DNA of 12,984 nt from an uncultured Campylobacter sp. (GTDB lineage Bacteria > Actinomycetota > Actinomycetes > Mycobacteriales > Mycobacteriaceae), in NCBI GenBank assembly GCA_943913625.1, contig CALTYW010000064.1:1-12984 (forward strand). Direction: 5' to 3'. The stretch's first letter is position 1; each line of letters starts with the position of its first letter. This document shows, piece after piece, positions 7,087-12,984 of this stretch. Under the pieces are notes generated by a model. That model did no database searches. It was not told the origin of the DNA and was given only the letters and a program-made list of their open reading frames with translations. A program made the position numbers and the translations under genes.

Positions 7087-7099
7087 GCGCCGGACGCTA
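7087..7099 (-). promoter_or_regulatory. Predicted leaderless -10 element of the exonuclease gene
   Basis: Minus-strand TAGCGT (7099-7094), 7 nt, then the ATG at 7086. The TAG of the box is the ispE stop codon. The intervening CCGGCGC has no purine-rich ribosome site. Confidence 0.5.
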
Positions 7100-8047
7100 C
7101 ACCACGGTGGCGCCGCGGTCGGGCCCGGATGCGATAAAGAGTTCGAACCCGTCGAACTCGGCCGCGAGGTGGTCAGCCACCCAGCGGGCGTGGTCCTCGT
7201 CGCGGCACAGCACCGCCACGGTCGGCCCGGAGCCGGACACGATGGCTCGCAGGCCCGCCTCGTCGGCGGTGCGGATGAGGCGCGCGAGCTGGGGGCGCAT
7301 GCTCAACGCGGGCGCCTCGAGGTCGTTGTGCAGCGCCGCCGCCACCCGCTGCGCGTCGCCGGCGGTGAGCGCTTGGGAAAGCTCGGAGGTGTCGAGGTGC
7401 GGGACGAGGGTGGCGTTGTTGAAACGCATGTCGTCCAGCAGCGAGAAGGCCTGACCGGTCGGGATGCCCACCTTCGGGTTCACGAAGACCCAGTGCAGCG
7501 TGCCGCGCGAGAGCATCGGCGCAAGCTCGTCGCCCCGGCCGGTGCCGAGCGCGGTGCCGCCCATCAGCGAAAAGGGCACGTCGGCGCCGAGTTTCGCGGC
7601 GATCTCGTGCAGCGCGTCGTCGCCGAGCGGCGCACCGTAATCCGACACGTACGCGTTCGCCGCCACCAACGCCGCAGCCGCGTCCGCGGAGCCGCCCGCC
7701 ATGCCGCCGGCAACGAAGACGTGCTTGTCCACCTCGATGCGCACTTTTGGCAGCTCGAGCGTGTCGCCGGCGCGGAAGCGCTCCACCACGGCTTCGACGG
7801 CGCGCCACGCGAGGTTTTTGGGCCCGTCGATGTCTTCAGCCGGCCGGTCGACGTGGAAGGTCGTGTCCATGCCCGCGACCACGGGGCCGGCGGTGAGCTC
7901 GTCGCCGGCGACCAAGCGCACGGTCTCGCGCCGGTCCACCGCGTGGAAGACGCTGACCAGGTCGTGGTAGCCGTCGGCGCGCGCCTCCCCCACGCCCAGG
8001 TGCAGGTTGACCTTGCCCGGCGCGGACGCCGCGTAGTGCTTATCCAC
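7097..8047 (-). CDS. ispE: 4-diphosphocytidyl-2-C-methyl-D-erythritol kinase
   Basis: 316 residues from a GTG at 8047; the longer open frame to 8338 runs through ksgA in another frame and is not coding. IspE phosphorylates CDP-methylerythritol with ATP in the MEP route to isopentenyl diphosphate, which feeds menaquinone, carotenoid and cell-wall lipid carriers. GHMP kinase features: [12 protein letters not shown] with K12, the glycine-rich phosphate loop [11 protein letters not shown] (114-124) with the likely catalytic D122, [17 protein letters not shown] (156-172) and a C-terminal GSGPTVAVL. Length and motifs are normal. The GTG overlaps the ksgA stop by 8 bp (GTGGATAA), and a strong Shine-Dalgarno GGAGGA lies inside the end of ksgA, so translation is probably coupled to ksgA. 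No separate promoter is visible. Confidence 0.95.
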   Translation of the reverse strand: MDKHYAASAPGKVNLHLGVGEARADGYHDLVSVFHAVDRRETVRLVAGDELTAGPVVAGMDTTFHVDRPAEDIDGPKNLAWRAVEAVVERFRAGDTLELPKVRIEVDKHVFVAGGMAGGSADAAAALVAANAYVSDYGAPLGDDALHEIAAKLGADVPFSLMGGTALGTGRGDELAPMLSRGTLHWVFVNPKVGIPTGQAFSLLDDMRFNNATLVPHLDTSELSQALTAGDAQRVAAALHNDLEAPALSMRPQLARLIRTADEAGLRAIVSGSGPTVAVLCRDEDHARWVADHLAAEFDGFELFIASGPDRGATVV

Positions 8048-8888
8048 GGTTCCTCCCCAGCACGATGAAGTCGTCGACGGAAAGCTTCTCTCCGCGCAGG
8101 CCCGGGTCGATGCCTGCCGCGCGCAGCGCCTCTTCGGCGGCCGCGGGCGATCCGTACACGCTGGCCAGCGTGGAGCGCAGCGTCTTGCGGCGCTGGGCGA
8201 AGGCGGCGTCCACCAGCGGAAACACCTTCTCGCGCAGTGTGCGGTCGGTGTCCGGGTCGACGTCGATACGCACGAGCCCCGATTCGATGTTCGGCGCGGG
8301 CCAGAACACGTGCTTGCCAATCGTCCCGGCCTGCCCAACGCGCCCGTAGAACGCGGCTTTCACACTCGGCACGCCGTAGACCTTGGACCCCGGTTGCGCC
8401 GCGAGCCGGTCCGCGACTTCCTTTTGCACCATCACGAGCACTTTGCTTATCGACGGAAACTCTTCCAGCGCATGCAACAACACCGGCACCGAGACGTTAT
8501 ACGGCAGATTGGCCACGAGCGCCGTCGGTGCGGCCGGCAGGTCGTCGCGGGTGACTTGGAGTGCGTCGATGTTGACCACGGTGAGGCGGTCGGCGAACTC
8601 GGGCGCGCGCTCGGTAGCCGTCTGGGGCAGGCGGGCGGCGAGGCGCGGGTCGATCTCCACGGCGAGCACTTGCTTCGCGGTGTCTAAAAGTCCCAGGGTC
8701 AAGGAGCCGAGGCCGGGGCCGACTTCCATGACGACGTCGTCAGGCGAAAGCTCCGCGGCCGCGACGATGCGGCGCACGGTGTTGGGGTCGTGGACGAAAT
8801 TCTGGCCCAGCTTCTTGGTGGGCGTGACGTCGAGTTCCGCGGCGAGCTCGCGGATTTCGACGGGGCCGAGGAGATGGGATTGGGGCAT
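8040..8888 (-). CDS. ksgA: 16S rRNA (adenine1518-N6/adenine1519-N6)-dimethyltransferase
   Basis: 282 residues from the ATG at 8888; the frame stays open upstream to 9149, but that part overlaps rpf2 and has no KsgA similarity. The enzyme dimethylates two adjacent adenines near the 3' end of 16S rRNA late in 30S assembly, using S-adenosylmethionine. Visible motifs: TKKLGQNF (24-31), the SAM loop [10 protein letters not shown] (55-64), the acidic EID (78-80) and the catalytic NLPYN (127-131). Length is usual for the family. It follows rpf2 with a 23-bp gap and overlaps ispE by 8 bp, a conserved actinobacterial gene order. The start has no Shine-Dalgarno but a TAGCCT box exactly 7 nt upstream, fitting a leaderless ksgA-ispE transcript. 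Confidence 0.95.
   Translation of the reverse strand: MPQSHLLGPVEIRELAAELDVTPTKKLGQNFVHDPNTVRRIVAAAELSPDDVVMEVGPGLGSLTLGLLDTAKQVLAVEIDPRLAARLPQTATERAPEFADRLTVVNIDALQVTRDDLPAAPTALVANLPYNVSVPVLLHALEEFPSISKVLVMVQKEVADRLAAQPGSKVYGVPSVKAAFYGRVGQAGTIGKHVFWPAPNIESGLVRIDVDPDTDRTLREKVFPLVDAAFAQRRKTLRSTLASVYGSPAAAEEALRAAGIDPGLRGEKLSVDDFIVLGRNRG
8051..8058 (-). promoter_or_regulatory. Ribosome binding site for ispE inside the ksgA 3' end
   Basis: Minus-strand GGGGAGGA ending 3 nt before the ispE GTG at 8047. It decides the ispE start and explains how an overlapping gene without its own promoter is translated. Confidence 0.75.
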
Positions 8889-10201
<1,313 letters not shown>

Positions 10202-10206
10202 AAAAC

Positions 10207-11031
10207 CTACACCCCATAGACCCTGCCAAACGTCGCGTTCACCTCTGCCGCGAGGTCCTCCACCACCATCCCGCGGGCCTCCGCAACCACGTTCGCGGTG
10301 TGGCCGATAAACGCCGGCTCGTTGCGTGCCCCGCGGAACGGCTCGGGCGTCATAAACGGCGCGTCGGTCTCAATCAGCAGCTGGCCTTCCGGGGCGAGTG
10401 CGGCCGCCTCGCGCAGCTCCTCGTTGCGCTTGAAGGTCACGTTGCCGGCAAAAGAAAGCACGTAGCCGCGCTCAATGGCCTCGCGCGCCACGTCCACCGG
10501 CGAGGAGAAGCAGTGCAAAATCACGTGCTCAGGCGCCGGCGCGTCGGCGAGGATCCGCATGATCTCGGCATCGCCTTCGCGGTTGTGGATCATCAGCGCC
10601 TTGCCGGAGCGCACAGCCAAATCGATGTGCCAGCGAAACGCCTCTTCCTGCACCTCCAACGGGGCGGTGCCCTCGGCATCGTGCTTCAGCCAGTAGGTGT
10701 CGATGCCGGTCTCCCCCACGGCCACGCACCTCGCGTCGGCGGCCATTTCTTCGAGGCGGCTGCGGGCATCGTCGTCAAGCTGCTGCGCTTTGGTGGGATG
10801 AATCGCGCACGCGGCGACAACCTGCGGGAACTCGTGCGCGGTCGCGAGCGCCGTCTCCGCTTCCTCGAGTCCGTCGCCGACGGTGCAGATCCGCTCGACG
10901 CCGGCGTCCAGCGCGCGGGCGACCAGGTCCGCGGCGGGTTCCTTGCAGGACGCGAGGTGCGTGTGCGCGTCGATAAGCCCGGGGATCAGCTCGGCGGGCA
11001 CGGGAGTGGGGCGCGGCTTCTTCTTGCTCAT
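10207..11031 (-). CDS. tatD: TatD family metal-dependent deoxyribonuclease
   Basis: 274 residues from the ATG at 11031; the frame stays open upstream to 11295, but that stretch is antisense to the DUF3806 gene. A TIM-barrel amidohydrolase-type nuclease with all metal ligands visible: H23 and H25 in DAHTHL, E107 in VGETGID, H149 in IHNREGD, H173 in LHCFS and D223 in IETDAPF. TatD proteins are Mg-dependent 3'-5' DNases linked to DNA repair and quality control; they are not part of the Tat export machinery. The N-terminal ten residues (MSKKKPRPTP) are basic and precede the barrel. The usual actinobacterial order metG-tatD-rpf is kept, except that the DUF3806 gene sits between metG and tatD in the opposite direction. 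The start is 12 bp from the divergent DUF3806 start. Confidence 0.93.
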   Translation of the reverse strand: MSKKKPRPTPVPAELIPGLIDAHTHLASCKEPAADLVARALDAGVERICTVGDGLEEAETALATAHEFPQVVAACAIHPTKAQQLDDDARSRLEEMAADARCVAVGETGIDTYWLKHDAEGTAPLEVQEEAFRWHIDLAVRSGKALMIHNREGDAEIMRILADAPAPEHVILHCFSSPVDVAREAIERGYVLSFAGNVTFKRNEELREAAALAPEGQLLIETDAPFMTPEPFRGARNEPAFIGHTANVVAEARGMVVEDLAAEVNATFGRVYGV

Positions 11032-11046
11032 AGGATCAACCCTATG
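11029..11046. promoter_or_regulatory. Back-to-back divergent start/promoter element of tatD and the DUF3806 gene
   Basis: The 18-bp sequence CATAGGATCAACCCTATG has 6-bp inverted arms CATAGG/CCTATG around 6 bp. Each arm contains one start codon. On the plus strand TAGGAT (11031-11036) is followed by 7 nt and the ATG at 11044; on the minus strand TAGGGT (11044-11039) is followed by 7 nt and the ATG at 11031. Both boxes match TANNNT, so both mRNAs could be leaderless, and each -10 overlaps the opposing start codon. The alternative is that AGGA and AGGG act as short Shine-Dalgarno sites at normal spacing on transcripts starting inside the opposite gene. Confidence 0.55.
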
Positions 11047-11424
11047 GCATTCAACGACATCGACAGCGCCACCCGTCGGCAGATCGAGGCGGACCTCGCG
11101 GAGGCCGCCGGGCGCGGGGTGAACGGCTCGCCCGCGGACATCGTCGGCTCCTTCGAGGCCGAGCTCACGGACTACCTCGCGCTCCCCGCGGACGTGCGGC
11201 GCGCATTCCCCCGTGGCGAGACCGCGCGCATCTTCGGCACCGCGCTCGGCGAAGCGCTGGTGCGCGAGGAGGGGTTCACATGGCAGCTGCTTCACGACGA
11301 CTACGGCAGCGACCTCGTCGTCAAAAACGGCGACAAGTACATGGCGCCCACCGTCGTGGTGGATCAGCGCTTTGAGGACGAGGAACCCGGCAAGCTCACC
11401 GTGTTCCTCGGACAGTTCTTGTAA
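11044..11424 (+). CDS. DUF3806 family protein
   Basis: 126 residues. The N-terminal 55 residues are acidic and helical; the rest matches the DUF3806 pattern from memory, with a helix IFGTALGEALVREEGFTW (63-80) followed by a strand-rich part containing DDYGSDLVV (85-93), APTVVVDQRF (101-110) and a hydrophobic end. There is no signal peptide or membrane segment, so it should be cytosolic. The function of the family is unknown. The gene is the only plus-strand one in the metG-to-HNH stretch: it diverges from tatD with a 12-bp gap and its stop codon directly abuts the metG stop. Base composition looks like that of its neighbours, so nothing points to recent transfer. The longer open frame reaching back to 10120 runs antisense through tatD and is not used. 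Confidence 0.75.
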   Translation: MAFNDIDSATRRQIEADLAEAAGRGVNGSPADIVGSFEAELTDYLALPADVRRAFPRGETARIFGTALGEALVREEGFTWQLLHDDYGSDLVVKNGDKYMAPTVVVDQRFEDEEPGKLTVFLGQFL

Positions 11425-12984
11425 TTACTGCTGCACCGGCGCCCACTCGGGGCCGGTCTCGCCCAGCTCCGGGTCCAGCTTCGCAATGAGCGGCTGCGGC
11501 TTCGAAAGCTCCGTGCCCGGTGTGACCTCGACGCGCTTCCACGCGGCCTGCTGCTGCGTGTAGTCGCCGGTGATGGTCAGGTAGGTCTGGCCCTTCTCCG
11601 GCAGGCCCACACCCACGAGGTCGTAGTCAGCGTCGTCCACAACCTCCTCGATGCGCGGCTCCGCGGCCCACACACCGGTGCGACCGAGGGTCTCGTGCAC
11701 CTTCTGGGCGGTGTGCGGGAGGAACGGGGTGAGCATGGCGTTGCAGTCGGAGACGACCTGGAGGGCGGTCCAAAGGACCGTCGCCAAGCGTTCGCGCTGG
11801 GAGTCGTCCTTCGCCAACTTCCACGGCTCCTGCTCGGCAATGTAGGCGTTCGCCTCGCCCACGACGTGCATGATCTTCGTGATCGCGGACTTGAAGTGGG
11901 CCTTGCCCAGCTCGGAACCTGCGGTGCCGAAGGTCTCCTCGGCAAGCGCCAGGATGCGCTCGTCGGAGGCCTCCAGCGGGCCGGGCACCGGCACCTGGCC
12001 GAAGTTCTTGTGCGCCATAGATACGGTGCGGTTGACCAGGTTGCCCCAGCCGTTGGCCAGCTCGTTGTTCACGCGGCGGACGAATTCGTCCCAGGTGAAG
12101 TCGGTGTCGTTGTTCTCCGGGCCGGCAACGGCGATGAAGTAGCGCAGCGGGTCCGGTCCGAACTCCTCCAGGAAGTCCTTGACGTAGATGACCACGCCCT
12201 TCGACGAGGAGAACTTCGAGCCCGACATGGTGAGGAACTCCGAAGACACGACCTCGGTGGGCAGGTTCAGCTCGCCCAGCGGGCCAACGGTGCCGCCCTT
12301 CGCGCCCTTACCTGCGTAGCCCAGTAGCTCGCCCGGCCAGATCTGGGAGTGGAACGTGATGTTGTCTTTGCCCATGAAGTAGTAGCCCTCGCAGGACGGG
12401 TCCTGCCAGAAGTCCTTCCAGGCGTCCGGGTTGCCCGAGCGGTGCGCCCACTCGATGGAGGCAGACAGGTAGCCGACCACCGCGTCGAACCACACGTAGA
12501 GCTTCTTCGACGGGTTGTCCTGCCAATCCTCCACCGGGATCGGGATGCCCCAGTCGATGTCGCGGGTCATAGCGCGCGGGCGCATGTCCTCGAGCAGGTT
12601 CAAAGAGAACTTCAGCACGTTGGGGCGCCACTCCCCGCGGGTGGACAGCCAGGCCTCCAAGGCGTCGTGAAGCGCGGGCAAATCGAGCATGAAGTGCTCG
12701 GTTTCGATGAACTCCGGCGTCTCCCCGTTGATTTTGGACACCGGGTTGATCAAGTCAGCCGGGTCGAGCTGGTTGCCGCAGGTGTCGCACTGGTCGCCGC
12801 GCGCGTCGGTGGCGCCGCAGATCGGGCAGGTGCCCTCAATATAACGGTCAGGCAGCGTGCGGCCGGTGGACGGCGAGATCGCCCCCTGGGTGGTCTCGCG
12901 CAGCATGTAGCCGTTCGCGTTGAGGCCTTTGAACAGCTCCTGCACCACCGCGTAGTGGTTGCGGGTGGTGGTGCGGGTGAACAG
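11425..12984 (-). CDS. metG: Methionyl-tRNA synthetase, 3' part
   Basis: The frame is open to the right edge, so the start lies outside; 519 codons plus TAA are visible. The enzyme charges tRNA-Met with methionine. The visible part begins at [20 protein letters not shown] in the catalytic core. The zinc knuckle is CPIC...CDTC (about 12777-12831, pattern C-x2-C and C-x2-C), and the class I KMSKS loop reads KFSSS within [11 protein letters not shown] (12202-12216). An anticodon-binding helical domain follows ([15 protein letters not shown] onward). The C-terminus ends soon after it with no EMAP/Trbp111-like tRNA-binding domain, as is usual for short forms. From the family's usual size of about 600 residues, some 90 N-terminal residues with the HIGH motif are beyond the window. 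Its stop codon touches the DUF3806 stop, so no separate terminator fits between them. Confidence 0.95.
   Translation of the reverse strand: MFTRTTTRNHYAVVQELFKGLNANGYMLRETTQGAISPSTGRTLPDRYIEGTCPICGATDARGDQCDTCGNQLDPADLINPVSKINGETPEFIETEHFMLDLPALHDALEAWLSTRGEWRPNVLKFSLNLLEDMRPRAMTRDIDWGIPIPVEDWQDNPSKKLYVWFDAVVGYLSASIEWAHRSGNPDAWKDFWQDPSCEGYYFMGKDNITFHSQIWPGELLGYAGKGAKGGTVGPLGELNLPTEVVSSEFLTMSGSKFSSSKGVVIYVKDFLEEFGPDPLRYFIAVAGPENNDTDFTWDEFVRRVNNELANGWGNLVNRTVSMAHKNFGQVPVPGPLEASDERILALAEETFGTAGSELGKAHFKSAITKIMHVVGEANAYIAEQEPWKLAKDDSQRERLATVLWTALQVVSDCNAMLTPFLPHTAQKVHETLGRTGVWAAEPRIEEVVDDADYDLVGVGLPEKGQTYLTITGDYTQQQAAWKRVEVTPGTELSKPQPLIAKLDPELGETGPEWAPVQQ

Noticed and set aside
8048..8338. N-terminal extension of ispE to 8338
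   Set aside because: It overlaps ksgA in another frame and is Arg/Pro/Ser-rich with no kinase features; the GTG at 8047 has a strong ribosome binding site and the family N-terminus follows at once.

Overview
The window is GC-rich, densely coded chromosomal DNA from an actinobacterium, most likely a Corynebacterium. Three things point there: a biotin carboxylase fused to a biotin carrier domain (AccBC/AccA3 type), a resuscitation-promoting factor with DUF348-G5-Rpf domains inside a metG-tatD-rpf2-ksgA-ispE block, and TANNNT-type promoters placed for leaderless mRNAs. No rRNA, tRNA, CRISPR array, insertion sequence or prophage gene was seen. The species cannot be named from this sequence.

Layout, left to right. 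Positions 1-1257 (+) hold the 3' part of accBC, ended by a hairpin/T-tract terminator that may work in both directions. Everything from 1321 to 11031 is on the minus strand, so transcription there runs right to left: tatD (10207-11031), rpf2 (8912-10060), ksgA (8040-8888), ispE (7097-8047), a DEDDh exonuclease (6430-7086), an ABC-F ATPase (4616-6415), an NRAMP-like membrane protein (3260-4516), a DUF1445 protein (2467-3249) and a DUF222/13E12-type HNH endonuclease (1321-2379). A small DUF3806 gene (11044-11424, +) is wedged between tatD and the 3' part of metG (11425-12984, -). It diverges from tatD with a 12-bp gap and converges on metG with no gap at all.

Functionally most of this is housekeeping. 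AccBC serves malonyl-CoA/acyl-CoA carboxylation. MetG, KsgA and the ABC-F protein serve translation and ribosome function. IspE serves isoprenoid precursor synthesis, Rpf2 acts on peptidoglycan, and TatD and the exonuclease are nucleases. The accessory part is the NRAMP-like/DUF1445 pair, which resembles the Bacillus ycsG-ycsI pair found near 5-oxoprolinase genes, plus the HNH gene and the DUF3806 gene.

The most striking signal is in the gene starts. Six of the ten start codons in the window (HNH, DUF1445, exonuclease, ksgA, tatD, DUF3806) have exactly the same arrangement, TANNNT - 7 nt - ATG, mostly without a usable Shine-Dalgarno. This predicts leaderless mRNAs. At tatD/DUF3806 two such promoters lie back to back in the 18-bp inverted repeat CATAGGATCAACCCTATG, so each -10 box overlaps the start codon of the opposite gene. 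In three places the stop codon of the upstream gene is also the 'TA' of the next gene's -10 box. By contrast rpf2, ispE and the transporter have clear Shine-Dalgarno sites, and the rpf2 and transporter upstream regions carry repeats that look like regulator sites.
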